35,712 nt of DNA from JAKJGV01 sp964617565 (GTDB lineage: Bacteria; Verrucomicrobiota; Kiritimatiellia; CAIQIC01; JAGNIJ01): positions 1-35,712 of the forward strand of contig CAZTYH010000025.1 of NCBI GenBank assembly GCA_964617565.1, written 5' to 3'. The notes below the pieces were generated by a model. It was not told the DNA's origin. It saw nothing but the letters and a program-made list of their open reading frames with translations, and did no database searches. The position numbers and the translations under genes were made by a program. Of this stretch, positions 21,857 to 30,069 are shown one piece after another. The first letter of the stretch is position 1. The number at the start of each line of letters is the position of its first letter.

Positions 21857-22826
21857 TGGATGTGGTCTCCACGATCTTCTTGAGTGCTTCTATACGACCT
21901 TTGGCCTTTTCGGTCCAGTCGGAATCCGGAAAGTCTCTCAAAAGCGTCTCGTAGGCAATCAGCGCCGATTTAGGCCGTTTTTCGATGCGGTCATAATACG
22001 TGGCGGTGTTGTAGGCCAGGCGCGCGCGCTGGCGGCGAAGTGATTCCGCATATTCCCGGGCCTTGGGCGCAAGATCCGACCGGGGATAGGTGGTCAGGAA
22101 GAGCGTGGTGGTGGCCCAGGCATTTTCCAGCAATTGCTTGTTATTCGGGCTTTCCTGCGCGAGCGTGTAGAAGCAGTGAGCGGTGCGGAACGACGCCTTC
22201 TCGGCAAACGGGCTCGCGGGGTAGCGTTGCTGGGTGCGCATGTAAGCGGCCACGGCCTGTTCATATTCGAGCGACTTCTCGTAGGCTTGTCCGACAAAGA
22301 ACTGCGCTTCCGGCGCGCGCTCCCACTGGGGGCCGTTTTTAACAATGCTTTCGAAAAGCGGCGCGGCGCGCTCGGGCGCGGTGAACCCGGGGAAAAACAG
22401 GAACTTGCCCTTGCGCCGATTCATGAGAATTTCGGCGAGTTCAAACTGGCGATGCAGCACCTCGTCGTAAGGAAAGAATCCGGTGTGATGGTCGAAGAGC
22501 CGCTGATATTCCTCGAACGCATCCATCAGTTTGCCGCGGTGATCGAGAAGGCGGGCATACTTGTATTGCGCTTCACCGGCCTGCGGCGATTCGGGCCAGA
22601 AGCGGGTCAACGCCAGGTAGTGGCGCATCGCGCGGCGCATTTTGCCTTCTTCGAGAAGCTTGTCCGCGTAAGCGAGTTGCTGGTCGGGCGTATTCTTTCG
22701 AGGCCTGCGGAAAAAGTAACGACCTTTGCGGCCGCTGGTCTCTTCATAGACCTTGCTTGCCGCGGCGCAATCGAAAACAGGCCACGCAAAAGCAACAAGA
22801 AGAACTATCAACAAGGCTTTTCGCAT
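21846..22826 (-). CDS. bamD: Outer-membrane assembly factor BamD-like TPR protein
   Basis: A 326-residue secreted TPR protein with a hydrophobic signal (MRKALLIVLLVAFAWP). TPR-like repeats run through the length: DQQLAYADKLLEEGKMRRAM, PESPQAGEAQYKYARLLDHR, APEAQFFVGQAYEKSLEY, SPFAEKASFRTAHCFYTLA, and SALIAYETLLRDFPDS. This matches BamD/YfiO-family proteins, which with BamA insert beta-barrel proteins into the outer membrane. The family is usually lipidated, but here the only Cys near the signal sits in VFDC, a poor lipobox, so lipidation is doubtful. It is longer than E. coli BamD (about 245 residues). ATG 22826 is chosen over TTG 22862. No clear Shine-Dalgarno. It lies upstream of lptE and divergently from serA. 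Confidence 0.75.
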   Translation of the reverse strand: MRKALLIVLLVAFAWPVFDCAAASKVYEETSGRKGRYFFRRPRKNTPDQQLAYADKLLEEGKMRRAMRHYLALTRFWPESPQAGEAQYKYARLLDHRGKLMDAFEEYQRLFDHHTGFFPYDEVLHRQFELAEILMNRRKGKFLFFPGFTAPERAAPLFESIVKNGPQWERAPEAQFFVGQAYEKSLEYEQAVAAYMRTQQRYPASPFAEKASFRTAHCFYTLAQESPNNKQLLENAWATTTLFLTTYPRSDLAPKAREYAESLRRQRARLAYNTATYYDRIEKRPKSALIAYETLLRDFPDSDWTEKAKGRIEALKKIVETTSNEK

Positions 22827-22971
22827 GCGGCACACATTAGGATGCGGTGCATACGGGGTCAAGAGGGAACGGCGCGTATCGGAAACTCTTGCCGCCCGCC
22901 CGTGAGGGTAGTAAAGTCCGCGCTCATATCCGTTTCTTTACGCTTGAACAGACTCTAAATGGAGATATGCG

Positions 22972-24552
22972 ATGAAGAAAGTTCTGATTCCCACGAAGCT
23001 GGACAAGGTTGCAAAGGATATCCTCGAGAAGAGCGGGAAGTACACGGTTGTCCAGGAAGACAAGGTGGCCGACCTGGCAGCCTTTGCCAAACAGCATCCC
23101 GACGCGCACGCGATCGTGGTCCGCAGCGAGAAAGTGACCGCTGAAGTGATTGACGCCATACCGGCCCTCAAGGTCGTCATCCGCGCCGGCGCGGGATACA
23201 ACACGATTGACACCAAGCATGCGCGCAAGCAAGGCGTGGACGTGATGAATACGCCGGGGGCGAATTCAAATGCAGTCGCGGAAGAGGTTGTCGCGATGAT
23301 ATTGGCCGATGCCCGGCATCTTGTCGAAGCGGACGCGTCCTGCCGTGCGGGTCAGTGGGAGAAGACCAAGTTCATGGGCCGCGAAGTTACCGGCAAGACG
23401 GTCGGCATCGTGGGGCTTGGCTACATCGGGCAGTTGGTCGCGAAGCGGCTGAGCGGTTTCGAGTGCCGCCTTCTCGGTTACGATCCGGTGATTTCTTCCG
23501 AGCGCGCGAAGCAGGTGCACGTTGAACTGGTGGATCTGCCAACGCTGTTTGAGAAGAGCGATTACGTGACGCTGCACATTCCGGAAAACAGTGAGACGAA
23601 GGGGTTGGTGAACGAAAAGCTGTTGTCGCGAATGAAAACAGGCGGAACGTTGGTCAATTGCGCGAGAGCAGGCGTCATCAATGAGGCCGATCTGCGCAAG
23701 CTCAAAGCCGAGAAGAAGATTCGCTTCCTCAACGATGTATATCCGAAGGACGAGGAAGGGCCGAAGAGCGTGGCGGATATCGCCGATCTCATGTTGCCGC
23801 ATCTTGGAGCGAGTACCAAGGAGGCGAACTGGAATGCCGCGAAGCGATCAGCGGAACAGTTGCTCGAGTATGATGACAAGGGCATCACCAGTTATGTGGT
23901 GAACCGTGACATTCCCGAGGGATTGGACCGGGCGTACGGTGAGCTGGCGTATACGCTCAGCCGGTTGTGCCGTCACGTGGTTGGAAAGGATTTGAAGCTG
24001 AAGTTGATCGAAACGAGTTTCTATGGCGACCTGAAAGCGTTCTCCGATTGGCTGGCGGTTCCCATCACGGTTGCGATCAGCGACGAGCTGGATCGTTCGG
24101 CCGACCCGAAGGCGGTGCAGAAGTATCTCAAGGACATGGGGATCGAGTACAACAACCGCGAAACGGACGAAGGCAAGGGGTACGGAAATTCCATCACCGT
24201 GGATTTGACGTGCAGTCTCGATGCCGGAACACTCAAGAAAGCAAGCGTGCGGGGTACGGTAGCCGAAGGCATTATGATGGTGTCGCGTATCAGCGACTTC
24301 CAGAAGCTGTACTTTGAACCCAGCGGGCATACGGTGGTGTTCGGGTACAAGGACCGTCCGGGCGTGCTCGGGCAGATCGGTGCGGCGCTGGCCAAGGCAG
24401 GCGTCAATATTGACGATGTGCGCAATCCGCACGACTCAAAGGGCGAGAACTCCATCGCGATCCTGAAAGTGAACAGCGCCGTTTCAGCGGACGTTGTTCA
24501 GTCAGTCGCGAAAGAGATCAAGGCCGACATGGCGTTCTACGTGGAGTTGTAG
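22972..24552 (+). CDS. serA: D-3-phosphoglycerate dehydrogenase
   Basis: A 526-residue phosphoglycerate dehydrogenase. It oxidises 3-phosphoglycerate to 3-phosphohydroxypyruvate, the first step of serine synthesis. The NAD-binding motif GIVGLGYIG is at ~145-153 with D171 next to the adenosine site. R232 (NCARAGVINE) and H277 (LPHLGAST) are the expected catalytic residues; the acidic partner is likely E261 or E262, in a slightly unusual stretch (YPKDEEGPKS). After an intervening domain (~330-440), a C-terminal ACT domain (~450-526: VVFGYKDRPGVLGQIGAALA) suggests feedback by serine. The length fits the long-form enzyme. GGAG lies 6-7 nt before the ATG. It diverges from bamD. Confidence 0.95.
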   Translation: MKKVLIPTKLDKVAKDILEKSGKYTVVQEDKVADLAAFAKQHPDAHAIVVRSEKVTAEVIDAIPALKVVIRAGAGYNTIDTKHARKQGVDVMNTPGANSNAVAEEVVAMILADARHLVEADASCRAGQWEKTKFMGREVTGKTVGIVGLGYIGQLVAKRLSGFECRLLGYDPVISSERAKQVHVELVDLPTLFEKSDYVTLHIPENSETKGLVNEKLLSRMKTGGTLVNCARAGVINEADLRKLKAEKKIRFLNDVYPKDEEGPKSVADIADLMLPHLGASTKEANWNAAKRSAEQLLEYDDKGITSYVVNRDIPEGLDRAYGELAYTLSRLCRHVVGKDLKLKLIETSFYGDLKAFSDWLAVPITVAISDELDRSADPKAVQKYLKDMGIEYNNRETDEGKGYGNSITVDLTCSLDAGTLKKASVRGTVAEGIMMVSRISDFQKLYFEPSGHTVVFGYKDRPGVLGQIGAALAKAGVNIDDVRNPHDSKGENSIAILKVNSAVSADVVQSVAKEIKADMAFYVEL

Positions 24553-24564
24553 AGCGGCCAGGTA

Positions 24565-24612
24565 AACGTCGAACATTCAACATTGAACGCCGAACATCGA
24601 ACCTTCGACGTC
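24565..24612. repeat. Degenerate short repeats of the cgaacatt type
   Basis: Between serA and the next gene lies a run of imperfect copies of a ~10-11-bp word: cgaacattcaa, cattgaacg, cgaacatcgaac, and cttcgacgt. The words overlap and partly form inverted pairs (cgaacatt/attgaac). Similar gaacatt-type stretches are common between genes in some PVC-group genomes, as I recall. I see no open frame or terminator in it. Confidence 0.6.
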
Positions 24613-24625
24613 CAGAACTCCGGGG

Positions 24626-25474
24626 TCACCGCCACTTTTCGAACAGCTCGTCGAAAAGGTCATGCTGCGCGCGCAGAGGGCGCACAAAGAAAGACGAGTT
24701 CTGCCGCGTTTCAAATGGGGGCGGGCTGACGATGATTTCCTCATCGTATGGCCATTGATCGCCCAGCGACACCCAGGGGCCTGATTGAGAGCGACGGCTG
24801 GCTTCCTGGATTCGAACCATCCGGTATTCCGCACCGGCGGCCTGGTAAATGAAAAGCGCAATCAGGATCAGAAAGACGTTCAGTTTAAGCAGGCCGATGA
24901 TTCCAAAAACAATGGCCATGAATCGTCCGACTTTCGCGGCCACGCGGGTGGCTGTCAGACGACCCAGTTTTGGGGTGAGCCACGCGCGGAAAATGCGGCC
25001 GCCGTCCATGGGAAACGACGGCAACAGGTTGAAAAGGGCAAGCATGAGATTTACCGCGCCCAGCAGCATGATCACGGTGCCTGGCCGGTGCATCCCCGCT
25101 GAAGACAGCGCGATACCGGCAGCCCAGCCGATGATGGCGAGAAGAAAGCTGACGGCAGGCCCGGCGATGGCGACCTGAAATTCATCACGCGGATCCCGCG
25201 GCATGGATTCGAGTTGTGCCAGGCCGCCGATGGGGAGCAGCAAGATGTCGCGGGCAGGGCAACCCTTGCGCGCGCCGACCAGGGAATGACCGACTTCATG
25301 AAGCGCGATGCTTGTGAACAGCCCGATGGCGGCCACGACACCCCAGATTATGGAGGGTGGGCGCAATGCGAGTCCGAAATCAAAGGCAATCAATGGCAAT
25401 ACAATCAACAGGGTGACATGCACCCGGATCGGTATGCCCCAAAGACGTCCAATCTGGAATGATCCGCCAAACAC
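24626..25474 (-). CDS. Site-2-protease-type (M50) membrane metalloprotease
   Basis: A 282-residue integral-membrane zinc protease. The catalytic H59-E-x-x-H63 (SIALHEVGHSLVG) and the second motif with D157 (NLLPSFPMDGGRIF) are intact. About five hydrophobic segments carry the core. Proteases of this family cut membrane-bound substrates such as anti-sigma factors. No PDZ or CBS domain is present. The last ~60 residues are hydrophilic, with YDEEIIVSPPPF. The GTG at 25474 is preferred because AAAGG lies 8 nt upstream and it gives the normal short N-terminus (FGGSFQIGRLWGIPIRVHV). The frame extends to 25606 without a plausible domain. It follows the SDR gene on the same strand. Confidence 0.85.
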   Translation of the reverse strand: MFGGSFQIGRLWGIPIRVHVTLLIVLPLIAFDFGLALRPPSIIWGVVAAIGLFTSIALHEVGHSLVGARKGCPARDILLLPIGGLAQLESMPRDPRDEFQVAIAGPAVSFLLAIIGWAAGIALSSAGMHRPGTVIMLLGAVNLMLALFNLLPSFPMDGGRIFRAWLTPKLGRLTATRVAAKVGRFMAIVFGIIGLLKLNVFLILIALFIYQAAGAEYRMVRIQEASRRSQSGPWVSLGDQWPYDEEIIVSPPPFETRQNSSFFVRPLRAQHDLFDELFEKWR

Positions 25475-25602
25475 TTTTTGTGCCTTTCGTTGTATAAGAA
25501 CAATCTTATCACGATCGTTTGAACTTGTGTATGACAAGTTGAAGCAATGTGCGTTCAAAGTCAAAGAGCCTCCGCGTATCCGCATCAGCCTCGGATGCCT
25601 CG

Positions 25603-26382
25603 TCACATTCCGCGAAGCATGCCGCCTTCGGCGGGAATGGCGGCGCCGGTAATCGCGGACGCTTTTTCGGATGCAAGAAATGCGGTGATGGCGCCGAGTT
25701 CGGCGGGATGCTGGAAGCGGCCCTGCGGCAGCCTGGCAAGAATTTCGCTTGCGACTTCATCGCGTTTTTTTCCGGTCACGCTCATCGTGTTGGCGATGAG
25801 CTGCTCGTACCGCTCGGTGAGATAAGCGCCGGGCATGATTGAATTGACCGTGATGCCATCACCCGCCACTTCACGCGCCAGCCCTTTCAAATAAGCCGTT
25901 ACGCCCGCGCGATACACGTTGCTGAGCACGAGATTTTCCACCGGCTCCCGAACGGTCAGAGAGGTGATGGTTATGACGCGCCCCCATTTGCGGTTTCGCA
26001 TGGGCGGAACGAAATGATCGCACATCTTTTTGACGAAAATTAAAATGCTTTCGTTTGCCTTCCGCCAGATATCGTCGCCGAGGTCCATGCTCTTTCCGGC
26101 CGGCGGGCCGCCGGTGTTGTTGACAAGAATATCCACGGAGCCCCACGCATCGGCCTGTTCCATGCAGGCCAATAGTCCTTCCTCCGTGGAGAGATCGGCG
26201 GCGATGGAGGTCACGGTCTGGCCCGGCTTGAAGGTTCGCATGGCCTGGTCGAGGTTTTCCCATGACCGGCTGATGATGGCCACCTCGCACCCTTCATCCG
26301 CCAATGCCTGTGCTGCGGCAAGACCGAGCCCCTTGCTTGCGCCGCCCACCAATGCCTTTTTTCCGCGTATCCCGAGGTCCAT
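25603..26382 (-). CDS. SDR-family oxidoreductase with atypical active site
   Basis: A 259-residue short-chain dehydrogenase/reductase. The NAD(P)-binding G-x3-G-x-G pattern is present as GGASKGLG (13-20), and NNTGG (88-92) replaces the usual NNAG. S141 (TITSLTV) fits the catalytic serine. The usual Y-x3-K is missing: Y157 is followed by RAG and then V161, so the lysine is absent. An SDR subgroup with LSNxxRAGV at this place is known and often annotated as 3-oxoacyl-ACP reductase, although its activity is unclear. The C-terminus (FLASEKASAITGAAIPAEGG) is typical. ATG 26382 is preceded by GGGGAG at a proper distance, so the longer frame to 26466 is rejected. It diverges from the murC-like gene. 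Confidence 0.88.
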   Translation of the reverse strand: MDLGIRGKKALVGGASKGLGLAAAQALADEGCEVAIISRSWENLDQAMRTFKPGQTVTSIAADLSTEEGLLACMEQADAWGSVDILVNNTGGPPAGKSMDLGDDIWRKANESILIFVKKMCDHFVPPMRNRKWGRVITITSLTVREPVENLVLSNVYRAGVTAYLKGLAREVAGDGITVNSIMPGAYLTERYEQLIANTMSVTGKKRDEVASEILARLPQGRFQHPAELGAITAFLASEKASAITGAAIPAEGGMLRGM

Positions 26383-26530
26383 TGCGTGACTCCCCATGTG
26401 TATGCACACCTGCAGGATATACAAATGACAACGCAGGCGCCCCGCGTCAATCTGCAACTCCGCCATAATCCTTTCTTAGTGCTTCGCGAGCAGGTTTTTC
26501 ATACAATTCCGGGTGGGAATAGGTCTGTGG

Positions 26531-27901
26531 ATGACTACTTTTGCACATAAACATTATCACCTTGTCGGCGTGGCAGGTGTCGGCATGAGCGGCCTTGCGC
26601 AACTCCTGCTTGCCGAGGGGGCGGAGGTGTCCGGGTCGGACCGTTTTCGTGACCGCGGTGAAGATCTGGATGTGCTTCATAAGCTGGAAAATGCCGGCTT
26701 GCGTCTTGTTGCGCAGGACGGTTCGGGGCTGAAACCGGAGACGGAGGCTATTGTTGTCAGTACCGCGATCGAAGACGACAACCCGGACCGCTTGCGGGCC
26801 CTGGAGCTGAAGATTCCAATTGTTCATCGAGCCGAAATGCTTGCCTGCATGGCCGCGGGACGGAAAGCGGTTGCCGTGACGGGAACTTCGGGCAAGAGCA
26901 CGGTGACCGGTATGATTGGCTGGATCTTTGAGTGCCTGGGCATGGATCCGACGGTTGTGAACGGTGGCGCGCTGGTGGACTGGCGAAGCGAGTACAGGAT
27001 CGGGAATGTCCGCGTGGGCCGATCCAATGTCTGGATCTTTGAAGCGGATGAGAGCGACAAATCGCTCCTCCGTTTCCAGCCGGACTGGGCCGTGATCACG
27101 AATGTTTCAAAAGATCATTTTGAAGTAAACGAGGTGCGTGAGCTCTTCCAGCGCTTCGCATCGCAGGTCCGCCGCGGAATCGTATGCGGACCGGGCGTTC
27201 GGGAGATTCTTGAAGGAGGCGGTGCAGCGACGCTTCTGCGTGGCTTGGACCTGGCGGAAGAAGTATTCATTCCCGAGGCGGAAGGCGGATTTCACAGCTT
27301 CTGGTACAAAGGACTCACATTCCGTTGTCCGCTCATCGGCCGGCACAATGCGGAGAATGCTTTTGCGGCGGTGGTGTTGTGCGATCGGCTCGGGCTGGAT
27401 CTGGCCGCGGTGCGGAATGCGTTGAGCAGCTTCAGCGGCATCGAACGACGCCTGCAGCCTGCGGGCGGTGCGCATGGAGTGATCGTTGTGGACGACTATG
27501 CGCACAACCCGGCCAAGATACGCGCCGCATGGCAGGCGGTCGCGCCCATGCATGCGCGTATTCTCGGCGTCTGGCGGCCGCACGGGTTTGCGCCGTTGAG
27601 AAGCATGATGAACGAACTGGCGGAGGCTTTTACAGGCATTTGCAGGCCGAGCGACCGGGTGTTTATTCTGCCCGTCTTTTACTCCGGCGGGACGGCCAAC
27701 CAGGCCGTGACATCTGAAGACCTGGTGAATCTGCTGAAGAGACGGAATGTGGAGGCGTGGGCGGTGCGTGACTACGATGCCTTGATTCACGTTCTTGCCC
27801 CCGAATGCCGTGCTGGAGATTGTGTTTTGTGCATGGGCGCGCGCGATCCATATCTCCCGGTCTTTTCTCGCAGGTTGGTGGCCACCCTCGAGAGCTTGTG
27901 A
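26531..27901 (+). CDS. murC: UDP-N-acetylmuramate--L-alanine ligase (MurC-like)
   Basis: A 456-residue Mur ligase. The N-terminal Rossmann part (YHLVGVAGVGMSGLAQLL, then VSGSD) binds UDP-MurNAc. The ATP loop GTSGKST is at 118-124 and FEADESD, HNAENAFAAV and DDYAHNPAKI follow in the family order. MurC adds L-alanine to UDP-MurNAc in cytoplasmic peptidoglycan precursor synthesis. Mpl, which recycles murein tripeptide, is related and similar in size; the N-terminal sequence fits MurC better. ATG 26531 has AGGT 6 nt upstream; GTG 26513 is possible. It is not in a division/cell-wall cluster. A DUF2007 gene follows 30 bp downstream and a MATE gene after that. Confidence 0.85.
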   Translation: MTTFAHKHYHLVGVAGVGMSGLAQLLLAEGAEVSGSDRFRDRGEDLDVLHKLENAGLRLVAQDGSGLKPETEAIVVSTAIEDDNPDRLRALELKIPIVHRAEMLACMAAGRKAVAVTGTSGKSTVTGMIGWIFECLGMDPTVVNGGALVDWRSEYRIGNVRVGRSNVWIFEADESDKSLLRFQPDWAVITNVSKDHFEVNEVRELFQRFASQVRRGIVCGPGVREILEGGGAATLLRGLDLAEEVFIPEAEGGFHSFWYKGLTFRCPLIGRHNAENAFAAVVLCDRLGLDLAAVRNALSSFSGIERRLQPAGGAHGVIVVDDYAHNPAKIRAAWQAVAPMHARILGVWRPHGFAPLRSMMNELAEAFTGICRPSDRVFILPVFYSGGTANQAVTSEDLVNLLKRRNVEAWAVRDYDALIHVLAPECRAGDCVLCMGARDPYLPVFSRRLVATLESL

Positions 27902-27931
27902 AACGGCGTGCTTGCAAGTATCTTCCCCTCC

Positions 27932-28195
27932 ATGGCAACCGACGATTTCATAGAAGTGGCGCGTTTCGGTTCGGAATTGGAGGCCGAAGCGATCGGACAT
28001 GCGCTGGACCAGTACGAGATTCCGTTCTTTGTGAAGAGCGAAGATGCGATCTTCGGACAGGGGATGGCGTCCGCTTCAATTAAGAGCGCCAGCCTGTGGG
28101 TTCCGGCGGACCGCGCGGCTGAAGTGTCGGAGTTGCTGGGATGCGTGGTGAAGTTGCCGCCGGATGCCGCGGAAGAAATGGGTGAATCGTCGTGA
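27932..28195 (+). CDS. Small DUF2007-type protein
   Basis: An 87-residue protein. FIEVARFGSELEAEAIGHALDQ, then YEIPFFVKSEDAIF, then SLWVPADRAAEVSELLG fits the DUF2007 fold, an alpha/beta domain similar to the PII-like regulator fold and often called a putative signal-transducing protein. No catalytic residues are known. The ATG at 27932 is chosen over GTG 27908 because it starts close to the domain; neither has a strong Shine-Dalgarno. The stop overlaps the GTG start of the MATE gene (GTGA at 28192-28195), so both are translationally coupled. It lies 30 bp after murC, suggesting one transcript. Confidence 0.8.
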   Translation: MATDDFIEVARFGSELEAEAIGHALDQYEIPFFVKSEDAIFGQGMASASIKSASLWVPADRAAEVSELLGCVVKLPPDAAEEMGESS

Positions 28196-29637
28196 GCGAT
28201 GCCGATTCAAAAATCCATGCCACGGAAATCCCCGGCGGATATCGAGAAGTGCTTCGCGTGGCCTATCCCCTGATCATCAGCATGGGGTCGTTCACGGTGA
28301 TGCAATTTGCCGATCGCATGTTCCTGTCATGGTACAGCGCGACGGCGATCCAGGCGGCGCTGCCGGCCGGCATCCTGTCATTCACGCTCATCTGTCTGTT
28401 CATGGCGCTCGCCGGTTATGCCAATACGTTTGTTGCGCAGTATCATGGCGCGGGCGATCGCATGGGGTGCAGCCGTTCGACCGTGCAGGGCGTTATCCTT
28501 GCTGTCGCTTCGTGGCCGGTGATGCTGGCCCTCATGCCGATCGGCTGGTGGTTGCTGCGGGTGAGCGGTCATGCGCCGCCGGTCTTTGAAGCGGAGATGC
28601 AGTATTTCAACATCCTGATGATCGGCAGCGTCACGGCTCCACTCGGCGCCGCGTTCAGCAGTTTTTTCACGGGGCGCGGCGACACGCTGACGAACATGTA
28701 TGCGCACGTTGCGGGGAACGTTGTGAACATTCTGCTGGATTACGCCATGATTTTCGGGCGGTGGGGTTTTCCGGAAATGGGGATTCGCGGTGCGGCGTGG
28801 GCGACGGTGATTGCCGGTTTTGTCGCGCCGTCCATTTTTGCCTTTCTGTATTTCCGGCCGCAAATGCGCGAGCAGTATCAAACCACGAAGCATTTGAAGC
28901 TGGATTGGCCTCTGATGAAGCGCCTCTTCCAATTCGGTTTTCCGTCGGCCGTGCACCTGCTGCTGGACGTGGGTTCGTTTTCACTTTTTGTTCTGTTGAT
29001 CGGGCGCATGGGCCGCGTGGCCCTGGCAGCCAGCAACATCGCTCTTGCAGTGAACGGATTGGCCTTCATGCCACTGCTCGGTTTCGCAATGGCGGCAACG
29101 ATCCTGGTTGGGCAGTACCAGGGGCGTGGCGAGAGCGCATACGCCGAGCGCGCGACATGGACGTGCATGAAGATGGGCTGGTTGTACATGGTTGTGATCG
29201 CAATGACTTTCGTGTTCCTGCCTCACGTTTACTTCGAGCTGTTCACGGGCCGGGGCGCCGATGCATTGGATATCGCTGAAGTGCTTCCGGTCGGACGCTA
29301 CCTGCTGATCATGATGGCACTCTGGGGCATGATGGATGCGGCCAGCCTGGTCTTTTCCGGCGCGCTCAAAGGCGCGGGCGACACGCGTTTCGTCATGGTC
29401 TATTCCGTGATCATCGCGTGGGGCGTCTGGCTCACGGGGGAGTTCCTGATTATCGCCGTATTCAAGCTCGGTGTTATCGCTGCTTGGATCTGGCTGACCG
29501 TGTATGTCTTTCTTCTGGCGATCGGATTTTTTATCCGATTCCTGGGGGGCAAGTGGAAATCCATCACGATCCTGGAGCCCAGCGTGCCTATCACGCCCGA
29601 CCGTCCGGGCGCCGAAGCGCTCGGATTGGTGGAATAA
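28192..29637 (+). CDS. MATE-family membrane transporter
   Basis: A 481-residue polytopic protein with about twelve transmembrane segments in two homologous halves. The first half opens with VAYPLIISMGSFTVMQFADR and continues with VAQYHGAGDR, a typical MATE loop. The second half starts FQFGFPSAVHLLLDVGSFSL and has VGQYQGRGES at the equivalent place. MATE proteins export drugs and metabolites, driven by sodium or protons. The MOP superfamily also contains lipid flippases such as MurJ. Substrate is unknown. The GTG start overlaps the DUF2007 stop codon. Being behind murC invites a cell-wall link, but that is only positional. Confidence 0.9.
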   Translation: MSDADSKIHATEIPGGYREVLRVAYPLIISMGSFTVMQFADRMFLSWYSATAIQAALPAGILSFTLICLFMALAGYANTFVAQYHGAGDRMGCSRSTVQGVILAVASWPVMLALMPIGWWLLRVSGHAPPVFEAEMQYFNILMIGSVTAPLGAAFSSFFTGRGDTLTNMYAHVAGNVVNILLDYAMIFGRWGFPEMGIRGAAWATVIAGFVAPSIFAFLYFRPQMREQYQTTKHLKLDWPLMKRLFQFGFPSAVHLLLDVGSFSLFVLLIGRMGRVALAASNIALAVNGLAFMPLLGFAMAATILVGQYQGRGESAYAERATWTCMKMGWLYMVVIAMTFVFLPHVYFELFTGRGADALDIAEVLPVGRYLLIMMALWGMMDAASLVFSGALKGAGDTRFVMVYSVIIAWGVWLTGEFLIIAVFKLGVIAAWIWLTVYVFLLAIGFFIRFLGGKWKSITILEPSVPITPDRPGAEALGLVE

Positions 29638-29652
29638 AGAAGTCGTGCTTCA

Positions 29653-29673
29653 CCGGCTGATCTACTGAGCCGG
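29653..29673. terminator. Hairpin at a convergent gene junction
   Basis: CCGGCT (29653-29658) pairs with AGCCGG (29668-29673) around a 9-nt loop. It lies between the MATE gene and the convergent lipoprotein gene, overlapping the latter's stop codon. No U-run follows, so termination is possible rather than certain. Confidence 0.45.
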
Positions 29674-30069
29674 GGGGTTGCGTTGCTGCTGCTGGCCGTC
29701 CGGCGGCAATCGCATGATGCGGAACGTTCCGGAGACGGGATCATAGGCATAGCCCGTGCCCGGTGGCGGTTCGGGAATGACATCAATGAATCCTGCGCGC
29801 ACGACCTCATTCAGGTTGGTGGGGAATCGGCCGAGCAGTACATGGAAATCGCGTATGCCTTGTTCCAGGTTCTTGTAGCGCGCGGATGCTTCTTGTCTTT
29901 TGCGTGAACGCTCGATCAGCGCGCGATAGTCCGGTTCATCTCCCTGCGTGGCCGGCTCGGATCCGCGTCCGCAGCCTGCGATCAATCCCGCACCTGTCAC
30001 GGACAGGACGATTCCTGCCGTGCCGAGGAAGCGCACGATATCGCGGCGGAAGCATCTGAATCTTTTCAT
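29662..30069 (-). CDS. Small lipoprotein with pseudopilin-like C-terminal part
   Basis: A 135-residue protein. The N-terminus FRRDIVRFLGTAGIVL resembles a twin-arginine signal (RR at 8-9), followed by a lipobox-like GLIAGC with C33 as the lipid anchor. The C-terminal ~70 residues read like the end of type II secretion major pseudopilins: LEQGIRDFHVLLGRFPTNLN, VVRAGFIDVIPEPPPGTGYA, YDPVSGTFRIM. There is no prepilin peptidase site, so it is not a normal pseudopilin. Function is unknown. ATG 30069 has GGAGAA upstream; the frame extends to 30195 but that is a shadow of the upstream gene. Its ATG overlaps the stop of the 30803 membrane gene by 4 bp, so the two are coupled. Confidence 0.65.
   Translation of the reverse strand: MKRFRCFRRDIVRFLGTAGIVLSVTGAGLIAGCGRGSEPATQGDEPDYRALIERSRKRQEASARYKNLEQGIRDFHVLLGRFPTNLNEVVRAGFIDVIPEPPPGTGYAYDPVSGTFRIMRLPPDGQQQQRNPPAQ

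Noticed and set aside
22895..22914. Promoter for serA (TTGCCG with TAGTAA)
   Set aside because: The spacing is only 14 bp, too short for a convincing housekeeping promoter.
27107..28000. 297-codon open frame on the minus strand
   Set aside because: It is antisense to the clearly recognisable MurC-like gene and has no family features.
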